A stretch of 64,000 nucleotides of DNA, taken from NCBI RefSeq assembly GCF_008831285.2, contig NC_045139.1, positions 12,558,704-12,622,703 of the forward strand, written 5' to 3'. The translations under genes were made by a program, and so were the position numbers. Shown here piece by piece: positions 21,434 to 33,704 of this stretch. Each line of letters starts with the position of its first letter. Position 1 is the stretch's first letter. The DNA is from Nymphaea colorata. Its lineage: Eukaryota > Streptophyta > Magnoliopsida > Nymphaeales > Nymphaeaceae. Below the pieces are notes generated by a model. The model was not told where the DNA came from and made no database searches. It was given only the letters and a program-made list of their open reading frames with translations.

Positions 21434-24400
21434 ATGGAGGACTTTTGCTTCTCTTCAGCTGAACACAACGACATATATTTTCCAATCCATCCTTCTGCAC
21501 CACCACCATCTCTTTCACATATGTTAAGTTCTCACAACTTTCCAGTAGATCTGCACCAAAATCCAAGTGGGTTGTTAGGGTTAATTAAGACGGAGGCTGC
21601 ACCTGCTAGGAATTTAGATCCCAGCGCTTCACAAGGAGAAGCGGCCAGTACTGGATCTGTGGAAGTCGAAGCCGCCGGACCAACACCGGAGAAGAAGAAG
21701 AAGGGTGAGAAGAAGGAGCGGAGGCCGAGGTACGCCTTCCAGACAAGAAGTCAAGTAGACATACTGGACGATGGCTATCGGTGGAGGAAGTATGGGCAAA
21801 AGGCAGTGAAGAATAACAAGCATCCTAGGTATAATTTCTTGTTATTAATTGATCTTTACTATCAATATTACTGCTGCTTTTGTTGCTATAGTTTTTATGC
21901 AGAGAAGCTGCACCGGAGATCCAATACCTGGTTGCACTCCTTTATATATACTTGGAAAATACTCATTGGCCGCATGTTTGATTGTCTCGATATATAGTGC
22001 CCGATTATTCAGAATTACAACTCAATTAAAAGCGACCGAAGAAAATTAAACAGAATTTCACTCCCATAGACTAATTTATTCAATAATTAATAAATTTCAA
22101 GGCTAAAAAGATGGAAGGTGCATGGCAATAAAGCTGATCAAAGTCCGATCCGTTTGTTTGATTTTGATCAACAAATACGGTGAGGATAACCTTTACATGA
22201 AGTAAATGGTTATCCAGACAACGAAACACGATCTTAATTATGACTGGTCTATAGAAATGTTAAAATTGAATGAGTTCCCACCATTGATGTTAGAGAATCC
22301 TTGCTTTTTGGTTTTCCATTTTTCTTTAGTTTATTTCTCTTTAGTGAGTGTGGTGGCATAAGATTGTCATTAGGTGTCAACATGTTTATGGTAAGATAGC
22401 GTAGGCAAGCATGAGGTTGAAATTACACTTTTGGCTTTATTGGTATTTGATGGGTGTGCTGCATCTCTTTGTTTTTGGTGATTTACATTAAGCCATGAAA
22501 AAGATCTGTGATCTTGACGCATCACCAAATAAAGAGGCTACAACTTTGGTTTCATTAGCTATGACCGGATAAGTAAGGAAGTAATTAGTGCATGGTGACT
22601 GATACTCTCATCTACTTGTCTTCCTTGTTGGCCATCCCCTATCATGGTTTCATCATTTTGACCACATATAATAACTCCTTTGTAGTTAAGGATGTTCATA
22701 GCCAACTCAGGCTTGACTCAAACTAGTTTGGCTATCCTTGATTTCAGCTCAACTTGTTTAATAAATGAGTCGAGTTCAAGTTAAGAACTCCACTGATGCA
22801 AATAAATGAGTCAAACTCGAGCTAGATAGGCTCAGGTCGACTAAACTTGTGGGGAAAAAACATGCAAAACATGTTTCAGATTTTCATCAAGAAAAAAAGT
22901 TGCCTCAGTGGGCTTCTGTGGGACTTGCAAGAGTCTCCTTGTCCCCCACTCGTGGAAAAACTTTTTTCCAATATATGGCTTGCCTAAGCTTAAGCCAGAT
23001 TCCGGCTCAAGCTTAGTTGAGCCAAATCCGAGCTTTCTTCAACTCATCCCAAGCCTCGAGCCAGTCGACTCAAGCTCGAGCCAATCTGTGAGTTTAGAGA
23101 CTCGAGCAGACAAAGCACTTTACATTTCACCAGCCTACAAATTACGAATATGATAGAGAAGATGTCTTAAGTGCTAATTTAATCTTGGTGAGTGATTGGG
23201 AGGCTACTTAAGATAGATGAATTCATTGTGAGATAAAAACTATGAAAATGAAGGCAAATATTGCTCTAGTACTTGATATTTTACGGGCGTTTTGCTGAAA
23301 AACTTTATGGTGCCAACACTACCCGGAATTTTGGAATAAACCATGAATGAAATACCGTGGTTTTGGGCTCAAAGTAGTGAAAGTGTAAAAGAGAGACGAT
23401 GAGACCGACGGAAACATGTTGTTGTATTAGGCAATTCGGCATCTTCTTCAAGTTGGCATTGCGTACAAAACTCTCTCTCTCTCTCTCTCTCTCCATGATA
23501 CGTATGAACACACTCTCTCTCTCACATACACACACATAAACGTGCGTGTGTTTTTACTGTTGCGCGCATGCATTTTTGTGTTATGCCGACAGAAACACAG
23601 CTGTATTGTCAGAATCACCTAAAGTAGGAATCCTGGTTTCTTGGAATTGGAAGTGAATAGATTGCGAATCCCAACTCTTAAGTCTGACTCCCTTCTATCG
23701 ATTTTACTTGATCAATTGTAGTCGAATATCATTTCTTACATTCAATATATATTCTATAAAAACATACCAATTTTTACTAGCATTAAGCATGTCATCACCA
23801 TATCCCTTAATAGTTCGCCATATATGCCATCGATCCACTACTACTGTAACTAATTTCTTGCTTCCCATTCTTTCAAAAATTCGAATGGCCTCTTCCTAAT
23901 TACTTTGATTTTATATTCCTCCTCCTCTTTCTGCATTCTCGCTCTGGAAGCTGCACAGATTGTATTCCATGCATATGTAATAATTCTTGAAAAAATTAAA
24001 AGCAAAAAACCGTTCAAATTAATGAGAATCTTGATTATTATATATTGACAACAATGGTAATGTAGATTATGATAATTAAAAACAAGAACAATGTTAATTT
24101 AACAACATTACATTAATAATACAAAATACAAGAACGAGAGACGTAGTACTAAAAATATTTGCTCATCCAGAGCATGCAATATTGGTTGTAGTCAATTATA
24201 GAACTTTATCATATTTATCAATGCTCTGAGATCGCCTAGCTCTATTTTCTGAACTGCAGAAGCTATTATCGGTGCACCCACCATGGCTGCAACGTGAAGA
24301 AACAAGTTCAGCGATTATCAAAGGATGAAGGGGTCGTGGTCACAACTTACGAGGGCATTCATATGCACCTAATTGAGAAACCAAGAGACAACTTTGAGTC

Positions 24401-24437
24401 TATCTTAAGCCAGATGCAAGTTTTTGGCAACTTCTAA
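21434..24437 (+). CDS. WRKY: Group IIc WRKY transcription factor, WRKY75-like clade
   Basis: Two exons: 21434-21828 and 24260-24437, joined in phase 2 at the conserved Pro-Arg position of the WRKY domain (donor AG/GTATAA, acceptor CTGCAG/A). The product is 190 aa. Residues 86-99 are basic ([13 protein letters not shown]), a likely nuclear signal. WRKYGQK is at 117-123 and the zinc ligands are C137, C142, H166 and H168, giving C-X4-C-X23-H-X-H as in group IIc. The flanking [19 protein letters not shown] and the tail [18 protein letters not shown] are hallmarks of the WRKY75/45/24/56 clade, nuclear proteins that bind W-boxes (TTGAC[C/T]) and are linked in Arabidopsis to phosphate starvation, senescence and root hairs. 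Met between the zinc histidines (usually Thr, Ser or Asn) and Leu after them (usually Pro) are unusual. The start chosen is the first ATG after the CT-rich leader. Confidence 0.95.
21829..24259 (+). other. Intron of the WRKY gene
   Basis: This 2431 bp intron is large for a WRKY IIc gene. It holds a hAT-like MITE (22690-23130) and a CT run (23470-23492). The rest is AT-rich with no second gene visible. Confidence 0.85.
22688..23130. mobile_element. hAT-like MITE copy inside the WRKY intron
   Basis: The left part AAGGATGTTCATAGCCAACT and the right part with GACTCAAGCTCGAGCCAA frame a central non-repetitive piece. The left portion matches the MITE copies at 41263 and 48511. Borders are approximate. 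Confidence 0.6.
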
Positions 24438-24747
24438 GAATTTTGGCCGGCATCGTCCTAAGCCCTCATCTATGTATAAATGGACGCACCTTAGATAGAG
24501 CATCCATCCGTTGTGATGCTTTTTCAGAAGAACGATTGTGTCCCCGCATGTGATATCATCAAATCCCATATGTTTCCTGCAAAGCCACCTACGAATAGAA
24601 AAATGTACGCAGCAAATACTTTGTTGTTATTAAACTTCATATTTGAAGATAATGCAATCACCTAGAACCATACGAGTGGTTGGTTGTCAAGTTTCCTATG
24701 TTCCTCAAATTTACCAATTTTCACCCTCATGCTAAAAATCAACATTG

Positions 24748-24778
<31 letters not shown>

Positions 24779-24812
24779 ACTCAAGTATATACATGATTTT
24801 TATATCATGTAT
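24438..24812. other. 3' flank of the WRKY gene
   Basis: Presumed 3' UTR and spacer. CT repeat at 24749-24772. No polyadenylation site can be fixed. Confidence 0.4.
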
Positions 24813-24814
24813 TT

Positions 24815-25430
24815 GTTAGGACTAACGCAATGAAGAATCTGGGATAATTCTTTATCTCCCATTTTGGTCGACTTATTTATCAGTGCAACATACGTGAAAT
24901 GTCTCACGCATTATGACATATCAACTCATGTTCAATGAGTGTATGTTAGCATTGGAAGAAGCTTTCATTATTGTACACATCACCAAAAGTCCAATTCTAT
25001 ATGTAGAATTGACTCGAGTTCTTGAAAGATGTTCCTCTTAATCACACTAAGATGATCTAAGCCCTCGGATCTAGCTACTAAGTCTACATGATTTTTGGAG
25101 ATCATGTCGGTCTTTAAGTTCTATAATATAAGACCTCATCTTGATCCAATTGGAGATCATGTCGGTCCTTAAGTTCTATAATATAAGACCTCATCTTGAT
25201 CCAATCAAGGCGATAAAAAATTTCGTACACAATGTCACCATTTCATGCATGACATTTGAGATCACAAAACATGTACCTCTTTAAAAAAAAATTGTGTTTT
25301 GTTCATCTCAGCTCAGCTCACCCGTCACTAAGTGCCTGAGGTGATATGTTTATGTAAGCAATGATCAAGACCTTATTGGATACTTACATATAAATGTGTG
25401 ACATACATGAATTCAGTCATAGGATTTTTT
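24815..25430 (-). repeat. Probable 3' LTR of the chimeric copia element (minus strand)
   Basis: Non-coding DNA directly after the RNase H end of the element. It starts TGTTAGGACTAACG (24815) and ends near a poly-T tract (25427-25434) that would be the polypurine tract on the minus strand. It contains a 55 bp tandem duplication. No second LTR copy is visible, so borders rest on position. Confidence 0.4.
25097..25205. repeat. Tandem duplication, 55 bp unit, two copies
   Basis: The unit beginning GGAGATCATGTCGGTC at 25097 repeats at 25152 with one clear substitution (TCTTTAAG versus TCCTTAAG). It is recent relative to the surrounding decay. Confidence 0.9.
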
Positions 25431-25439
25431 TTCATAAAA

Positions 25440-28392
25440 AAATTATATTTTATTAAGTCCTATAGACCTTCCATGTTTCTTAAATACATCAACAGTAATT
25501 GGCTTAGTAAGAGGATCAGCCACCATTTCATGAGTAGAAATGCAGTTAAGTGACACTTTTCCCTTCTATACTATATCTCGCAGGCACCTACATCTAGTAT
25601 CGATATGCTTAGTTTTACCATGGAATTTGGGATTCTTAGCAAAAGCTATAACAGCTTCGTTATCGCACTAAACTTCAATCGAAGCATTTGCTTCCAAGAC
25701 AATATTAAGGTGTCTGAAAAATCTCGTCAACCAAACACCCTCTTGTACTGCCATAGACGCAGCTACAAACTTAGCTTCCATAGTAGATAGAGCTGCACAC
25801 ATCTGTTTCTTACTACAACAAGATATCGCCCAACAATTGAGCATAAGTACATATCCAACCATAGACTTATGTTTATTAGGGTCTCCTTCCCAATCTTTAT
25901 TTGTGTTACCTTTAAGTCACAGCTCATCACCGTGATAGCAGAGTGCAAAGTTGTTAGTGCCTTTTAAGTACTGCATGATCCTTTTTAACAGTAGTTCTAA
26001 GTCTATATATAAAACAATAGCTAGTATAAGGCAAACGAAAGTCATTTTGACAACTGAAGAAAACATCTCATCATAGTCAGTGCCTTCTTTATGTGTGTAT
26101 CATTTTACCACAAATCAAGCTTTCAATCTTTCAATAGATCCCCTTGTATTTCTTTTGACATTGAGAACCCATTTGTTCCCAATGGTCTTCCTTTCAGGAA
26201 GAAGATCGATAAGTTTCCAAACCTTGTTATTGCTCATGGATCTCATTTCCTCTTCCATTGCTTGCTACCGGAGATAGCGTCATGCATAGATTTTGAGACA
26301 TCAATGTCATCAGGTACTACCATCATAACTTCACCTTCTATCTCAAATCTACATCATGGAATTCTTATCCTCTGACGAAACACCACATTTAGACTCTGAC
26401 CCTCGTGTAGTTCATACCCACTATCATGAACTGTTTGAGACCATACATTTTGTATCATTGTCTTTTGATCATTCCTCTTTACATGTTCTAGGTAATCCAA
26501 TTTGTATAGTTGAACATCTGCATTTATATCTCCTTTCTTAGGGAAATTGATTTCCAATAATGTTGCATCCCTTAAATCTATCTCGGTCACACTCCTATAT
26601 GTATTTTCACCTAGAAAGACATGACTTTTGGGGTATTCACAATATCAAATGAAGATATAAGTCTTCCTCCTTGGTCTCGGTTTACCATACTGGTGGGAAG
26701 GATTGTGAACATATGTTGCAAATGACTAAAGTTGGGCCACCTATCTGTCTGTAGTTTATATGGAGTTGATGAGATGGATTTTGTGGGCACTTGGTTAAGG
26801 ATATATGTCATAGTCAATGAACAATCACCCCAAAAGGCAGTTGGGCAGCAATGCTTGTGCCATAATTGATCTAACTATTTCCATCAATGTTCGATTTCTT
26901 CTCTCAGCAACACCATTTTGTTGTGATGTGTGAGGAGTAGTCAATTGTCTACCTATGTCATTTTCATCACACATTTTCTTAAATTGATCAGATAAGTATT
27001 TTTCTACCTCGATCTGTTTGAAGGGCTTTGATTTTTCAATCAAGCTGGTTCTCTACCAAGTTCATGAAATGTTTGAAACAATCCAACACTTTAGACTTAT
27101 GGGAGATCAAATATACATAACAATATCGAGTGCAATCATAATTGAAAGTGATGAAGTACGATGCTTCGTGTCTAGATGCCACACTCATTGATCCACATGT
27201 TAGAATGGATTAATTGTAATAGAACGGAAGCTCTAATTTTTTTCTAGATGATTTTTGAGTTGTTTTTCCTGCTAGACAATGTTCACAGATATCGATGTTT
27301 ATAAGAAACCCTAATAATCCCTCACGAGCTAGTCTAATCATTCTATTTTGCCCAATATGTCTTTGGCAAGCATGCTAAGTACATGCATCCACTTTAACGT
27401 GCATGTTAAAGCATTCATCATTCACATAGTAGGAATTTTAATAGGTATTTAAAACAAAGAAACCATTCATTAACACACACTAAAATAACCAATTGAGTTT
27501 GCAGAAAATATCTCAACATAATTGTCATAGTAAGCTTATAGCCAAATGTCATCAAAGCAGAAATAGAGATTAAATTTCATCAAATATTTGAGATGTGAAG
27601 CACATCATGCAACAGTAGATCTCGTCTACTTGCCAAAGCCAATTGGCAAGTGCTGATCCCAAGTACTTTTGCATGACTATTGTTTCTCAAGAACAACTAC
27701 CTTTTCCCTACTAGATACTTTTGATATTCAATGAATTCACTATGATCGTGCATTACATGATTTGTTTCTCATGAGTCTATAATCCAAAAAAGGATGAGAT
27801 TCTGCAATTAGAGTGCAACTTGAAACAAAAGAATAATGCCTCAAGGTCAAAGAGGTGTGCACCTTCTTTGACTTGCTATACTCCCGAGCGAAATGGCCAA
27901 GCTTCCCATAGTTGAAGCATTTCACCTTACTCTTGTCCTTCTTCCCACCGTGGTTCCTGTGGTGTCTCTGTTTTCAATCTTGTTTTTTCTTTTGCTAATC
28001 TTTTGCATGTTTATTTTTAAACCATTAGGAACATCACCCCTCTTTCTTTTATGATTGGGAGTATTCAGCATGAAAGCCTAACCACTAGATTTGGTAGCTT
28101 CCAAGCGCTCCTATTTTACATCCAGGTGTCTGGATATGCCATCAAAAGTTTTGATACTCTTGTTATGTGTCATATTAATGTTCATGTGCTTCCAATTATT
28201 TGTTAGTGACCTTATCACCTCATGAATTTGTTGTTCATCTATAAAAGTGTGTTCTGTTGACTTTATCTCTATGATTGTATTAGCCATCTCCTTGAGATGC
28301 TCACTCATAGTATGTTGGTGCTGCTTACGATATGAGTCAAATTTAATAATGAGATTTCTTAGTTTAGTGGTTGATGTGCCACCAAACCTGTC
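25440..28392 (-). mobile_element. Ty1/copia remnant: gag, integrase, truncated RT, RNase H
   Basis: Reading down the minus strand, the order is as follows. Gag (28392-28111) contains RFGGTSTTKLRNLIIKFDSY and MSEHLKEMANTIIEIKS. The zinc knuckle at about 27925-27880 reads CFNYGKLGHFAREY, with two cysteines replaced by Tyr. Integrase (27043-26611) includes TPHTSQQNGVAERRNRTLME with the catalytic Glu. An RT start lies near 26400-26040. RNase H (25862-25668) contains MCAALSTMEAKFVAASMAVQ. Order and motifs are those of copia. Stops and frameshifts are frequent, and the catalytic centre of RT is missing. Confidence 0.85.
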
Positions 28393-28503
28393 CTTAAGAG
28401 CATCGATCTCTTTCTTCATGGCAGCTGCCCAACCTATACGTGATAAGGCTTCTTTGATAGAATCAGGTTCTTTAGGAAGTAATGTGCATGACATAGATAT
28501 CAT
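28111..28503 (-). pseudogene. Chimeric open frame: copia RT start fused to copia gag
   Basis: A single uninterrupted 130-codon frame begins with the start of a copia RT (EPDSIKEALSRIGWAAAMKK, then EIDALK) and continues as a copia gag (RFGGTSTTKLRNLIIKFDSY onward). Copia order puts RT far downstream of gag, so two elements or two copies have been joined. The join lies at residues 35-39, around 28389-28401, where RT text (EIDALK) and gag text (commonly DALKDRFGG or similar) share a short motif. Confidence 0.8.
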
Positions 28504-29880
28504 GGGTTTGGCTTAATTATTCCATGCATTTAACGTGTCTCAATCTGTCGTATGGGAGTTGGTGTTGTGCCTACTTCACGTGATGTAGTTTCTATTTGCT
28601 CATTTGCAGATGCGTCTGTCTCATGTGATTGGCTATCTTCCTGCTCGCTAGTGCTCAAACTTTTGATGTGAAAGATTGGAATATTTTAGATTTGTTCACC
28701 ATCAACCACTTTCTTTGTTCCATGCATCTTGACTATTTCACTTTCTGACATAATGGGTTCTTGTTCTTGTGCCTTGGTGCTAAGTATTTCTTTATTTTTT
28801 TCATCTTTAGGAAACCAAGCATCATATTGAATTTTAACATTTTCATCCTTTGTGTCTACCACACTCTTGCATGGGAAGCTGTGTTCATCAAATATGCAAT
28901 GTCTGGAGATGTAAACTCATCCTGATTTAAGGTGCAAACATATGTAGCTTTCATGCAATGTGCTATAACCGAAAAAATATACAAGGTAATGACCTTGATT
29001 CTAGCTTATGTTTGGTATAAACTCTCAAGTATGGGTTGCATAAGCACACAAACATTCTCATGTAATCATACTCATGCCTGATACCAAACAACTTCTCATA
29101 AAGCAATTTTATATTCAAGAGTGTTGTAGGAATTCTGTTATGAACCCAAACAGTAGTATTAAACGCATCCACTCAGTACTTTGGGGGTAAATTAGCATAG
29201 AATATCATCAGTAGACCCAGCTCAATAACAATTCGATGTCTTCATTCAGCTTGCCCATTCTATTGTAGCGTGTATGGGAAAGACATTATATGATGAATTC
29301 CATTCTCATCAAAAAAAAAAGTTCTTCATTCTATTGTTATCAAATTCTATTTCACCATCTCAATGAAAGATTTTGATCATTTTATTAAAATGATTCTTCA
29401 TGTATGCAATAAACCTCTCAAAACAAGACACAAATTCTGATTTCTCTCTTAGAGCAAAAATTCAACAATATTTTGTGGAATCATCAACAAAAATTGTATA
29501 TTATCTGATCAATTGTATTGAAACTATTGGTGATGGCCCTATAAATCACAATGAAGCATATCAAAAGGTTGTGTCTCTTGTTTATCTGCAATAAAGAATG
29601 GTTAATGAGAGGATTTTGCCATAGAATATCCAACACATGCATATTTCTCTTTAACATTCAAACTACGTATTTGTTTTTCTTTGTTTAGAAATCACAAAAC
29701 ACCATAGTTAACATGAGCTTCTGCGCCATATCTCTAAACTGACTATGTTTTGATTGTTTGAAAAACATGTTGTTTGCATCCCAAAAATTTATTTGTTTTT
29801 TGAGTGCTTCAGAAAATTGAGGTTTTATTTTGAAATGAGAGAGAAAAGGACTCGCCTGCCAGTACAAGGTCCGGCCATTT
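28393..29880 (-). mobile_element. Ty1/copia remnant: integrase to RT start (upstream half of the chimera)
   Basis: On the minus strand I read FDMLHCDL near 29560, REKSEFVSCFERFIAYMKN near 29400-29450, and a broken NGQAE near 29260. The open stretch 29172-28963 reads AFNTTVWVHNRIPTTLLNIK and EYDYMRMFVCLCNPYLR. Then come the integrase tail and linker and the RT start that enters the chimeric frame. Gag and zinc knuckle of this half are not found above 29880. All pieces contain stops. Confidence 0.75.
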
Positions 29881-31020
29881 CCAATGCCTTTATTGAGGTT
29901 AACTCAACAAAGAACTAACCTCTTACTTTGCACACTCCAATATTTAAAATGTTATTCTAAATCCTATATGCATGTGTTTTCAAGTCTAAATAAAATTTTT
30001 AAAAATATTGAGACAAATTTTGAAATAATTAAAATATGGTTTAGTTTAAAAAAAAATAGTACCCTCAGGTCTTGAACTTGGGTCTTAATGGTTAATGAAC
30101 CCTAAATAATTAGTAACTTTAGAAACTTAAGATTGAATTATTGGAATAGCGGAATAGTACAGAAAAGAAATTGTTTAAAAGAGACATTTGTAGGATCATT
30201 TGAGTTCTTCAAATATTGTCACTATAACTCAAATAAAAGATAACTTATATTTGAAGATAGTTTTTAAAATTAAAGTTTTCAATTTGTTTGAAGAAATATA
30301 ATTAGGAACAAACTTGTAAATTACTTATTTTGCAAAACATGACTTCAATTTGTCATGTTTTGCAAAAGCAACTTTTTCAAATTTTATTTGAAAAATAAGA
30401 TATCAAAATAGATGCACGATGACCATAATTCTTGTTCATCATAAGGCTAAAGAGAAAGATTTGCAATATTGCAAATATCAAAATAATATATTGGAAATAG
30501 TAAAGATTTGATATTTAAAACAAGAAAACATTATAATTTTTAGGGAGTTTCCTTTGAATCTTAAGTAAGTTTCAAGATTTTACCTTAATTTGATTATCAG
30601 TTTATTAAGACTTGATCTTATCATACTCAAACTTTTTAGAGATGTGCTTGTAAACATTTGTGAGTCCTATAAGTGATTGTGTATACATGATTACATAAAT
30701 TCTATATGCTTAATAAAAAATAAACCATTCTTATCATAACGTACATCTATGGGGAAACCAAAAAAAAAAATGGAAATCAATAAAGGTAAGATTTCATCTA
30801 GTGAGTCATTCAAGGGTATACGGAAAATATAAGTAGGGAATAGAAGGCTAAAAAGAAGTGAATGATTTGAAAATATATATATGAAAGATGGATTTACAAT
30901 TTGAAAAATTGAAAATGAAATGCTCAATGCAAATTGACATTTACATCAAGTGTGTTTACTGTGTCTCAGAGGTTGGACATGTTCCAACCTCAAAATAACA
31001 ATAAAAAAAAACCCATTTCA
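29881..31020. other. Unassigned AT-rich DNA
   Basis: Very AT-rich, with no gene, domain or repeat pair recognised. Confidence 0.6.
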
Positions 31021-31039
31021 AATCTTCACATCGTAATAT

Positions 31040-31380
31040 ACATCCACAAACAATTCAACCATCAAAATAGAGAATTAAATAGAGAAATGAAAAGATAGAT
31101 ATACGACAAGAGAGCAAGAATAGATAGAGAAAAATTAAAATGAGCGAAAGAGAAAAACAAAAATAAGTAGAGAGAAATAAATATGAGAGAGGGAGAATAA
31201 GAGAGAGATATTTGATAGAGAAAAAATTAAATGATAAAAAAAGAATAAAAAAGAGAAATAAAGATAAAAAATTAAAATGACAGAAATATAAGTTAAAATG
31301 CTAGAGAAAAGTTAAGAATGAGAGAAATAAACATTAAAATGAAAAAGAGATGAGTAAAGAATGAGGTTATTTTGGAAAAG
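31040..31380. repeat. Purine-rich low-complexity tract
   Basis: The plus strand consists largely of A and G in patterns such as AGAGAGAAATAA, GAGAAAAA and ATGAGAGAAATAA, with no fixed unit. It directly precedes the GGATCT-rich region. Confidence 0.7.
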
Positions 31381-31529
31381 AAAAGATATTTCGAGAAAAC
31401 CAAGGGCCTTTTGAGAAATTCAATGATACTTTCAAAAAATCAAGGTATTTTGAGAATTTTGAACTAGAAGTTATTGGTATTTAAAAAATGATCATAATGT
31501 CTCGAAACTTGAACTGGAAATGATTTGTG

Positions 31530-32060
31530 ACTTGTGTTCGGATCTAAAAATAGATCTAGCTCTCAGATTTGGAGCTGGATCTGGATCAAGAGCTTAGAAT
31601 GGATCAAAAATAATATATTTGGACTCGGATCTTAAATTTGGATCTAAAATTCATATTTGGTTCTAAATCTCAGATTTAGATCTGGATTGAGGTAAAAACA
31701 TAAACTTGGATCTAAATTTGGATCTAGATGAAGAATTTGGATCTGAACAAGGATATGGATCTAGACTTTGGATCTTGGGTTTGGACCAGGTCTGAATTTT
31801 ATTGAAGACACAAATTGGGATCAAATGATTCCAAAATTGAGATTTGGATCAAGGTCTACATCAAAAGTTCTGCTGTGGATCCAGTTTTAAAAGTTGGATT
31901 TGAGTTTGGATCCATTTTAGATCTGGTTTAGATTTAGGGATCTGTTTTGGATCTGGGGTAAGTATTTGGATCTGGATTTGGATTTAGGGCTTTGTGTTGG
32001 ATACGGAGCTAGGCTTTGGATCCTGATTTAGATCTATGGACTTGTTTTAGGCTTCTGTAT
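31530..32060. repeat. Degenerate GGATCT-rich array
   Basis: The motif TTGGATCT or GGATCTAGATCT-like variants (GGATCTAAA, TGGATCTGGA, GATTTGGATC) recur about every 10-25 bases for half a kilobase. Spacing is irregular, so this is a decayed simple array and not a satellite. Confidence 0.7.
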
Positions 32061-32329
32061 GAGTTTTTTATCTGAATACCAATTTGAATTATAGAATAAG
32101 TCTAAATTGAGATTGGGCTTTGTGTCCAAAGTCTAAAATTAGATCTGAATAAGTTTCAAATATTGTTGATAGTCAAATAAAAAAATAAAATAAATAATTA
32201 AGAGAATTTGAAGTGCTTGAAGCCGAAAATCCTTGAAAGCTACCGTTAAATTATCACAAAATGTTCGAAAAATGTGAAATATAGAATTTTGAAAAATTTA
32301 GGGTGATTACACAGGCCTCCTTTATTCTT

Positions 32330-33704
32330 GCTTCAAGCACGTAAAGATCACCTTGATGAATGTCCTTCAGCTATGACTCGCTTCGTTTCCATGTTCTTAA
32401 TTTGGAAATGATAATGGGAAAAACAAAAATCCACTAGTAAGTCTCTTGTCAGTTGACTTACTGAAATCAAATTTCTTCTAATTTTAAGAATGACTAAAAC
32501 ATTCTTCAAATCTAATCCATTTTGGTTATAGCCAATTTTTGCCTCTTCAATACGTGTAATCTTAAGAGAGCGTCCATTTCCCTTATAATTGTTTTTGTAC
32601 CTCTGTATTGGGATGTGTTCAGAAGCATACCTAAGTTCAATGTTATGTGCAAAGTCGCTTAGAGTCTGGAAACTAGGTGTGGTCCTAGTTATCAGCCATA
32701 GTTTTGCTGCTGAAGGTTCTACAACCTCTTCACCTTATGCACATTATCGAATTTGTGCCAGCATCTAAAAACATAGTGATTCGGTTTAAAATAAATCTGG
32801 CATACCATACCTTTTTCTTTGTTCATCGTGGCTTTTCCTTTGGTATTTGTAAATTTTTGTTGATTTGCTGAAGTCTTGACAACGTTTCCTTGATTATCTT
32901 GTTGTCCACGGTTATATGGATAAAACCCCCTACCTTGAGAAGATAATCTCCCTCTTCCTATACGTTGACCATAGAACGTTTGCCTTTAGGCATAAAACAC
33001 AGATTGATGCTAAATTTTTCCTTCATATTAATTAAGTGACTTCAACGTTTCATGGATTTGTAGCAATGGTATAATGCCCTTGTAACTTGGGGCTTTAGCA
33101 TTAATGTCACAAACGATCCATACTTAGGTCCCAATCCATTGAGAAGAAGAAAGAACTTTGTATGGTCATCCACCAGTCTTCCAATGGCCTGCAATTCATT
33201 GAAGGTATTTTTGAAAATCCTCATGTAATCAGCCATGTTCATATTCTTCTTTTTTGTTTGTTTGAAATTTTTGTAGCAAACAACATTCTCTTTCTTGAGA
33301 GCCCAAAGTGTATGCCTCTTCAAGTGTCCTCCATACTTGTACTGATGTTTTCAGACCAACAATGAGCCCTTGGACCTCTTCAGATAAGGTGCCTGTGATC
33401 TACCCATGCAAGAGTCGGTCCGACTTCTTCCATTGCAAATAGTAATGGGTTAATCTCTTGCCTGTCTCTATTGATAACGTACTGATCAGGAACAGAGACT
33501 TCACCGTTGATGAATCCTTGCAAACCTTGACTCTCGATCAAACCAAGAACTTGGAACTTCTAGAGAAGGAAATTTGTTTGGGAGAGTTTTATGGACATGA
33601 AGTTTGCCACATTTAGCATAGACGGGTAGGAGAACTTTTGTTTGCTGCTACTGCTGCAGTGGAAGAAGCCATGGACGCTGCTCTTTCGAGCTCTGATACC
33701 ATAT
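32330..33704 (-). mobile_element. Ty1/copia gag remnant with primer binding site
   Basis: On the minus strand TGGTATCAGAGC (complement of 33690-33701) is a perfect tRNA-Met type primer site. A gag start follows at 33672 (MASSTAAVAANKSSPTRL). Gag continues in broken frames (33323-33042: MADYMRIFKNTFNELQAIGR, LLLNGLGPKYGSFVTLML). A decayed zinc knuckle CQIYFKPNHYVFRC lies near 32790. No protease, integrase or RT follows, so the element is truncated at about 32300. Confidence 0.82.
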
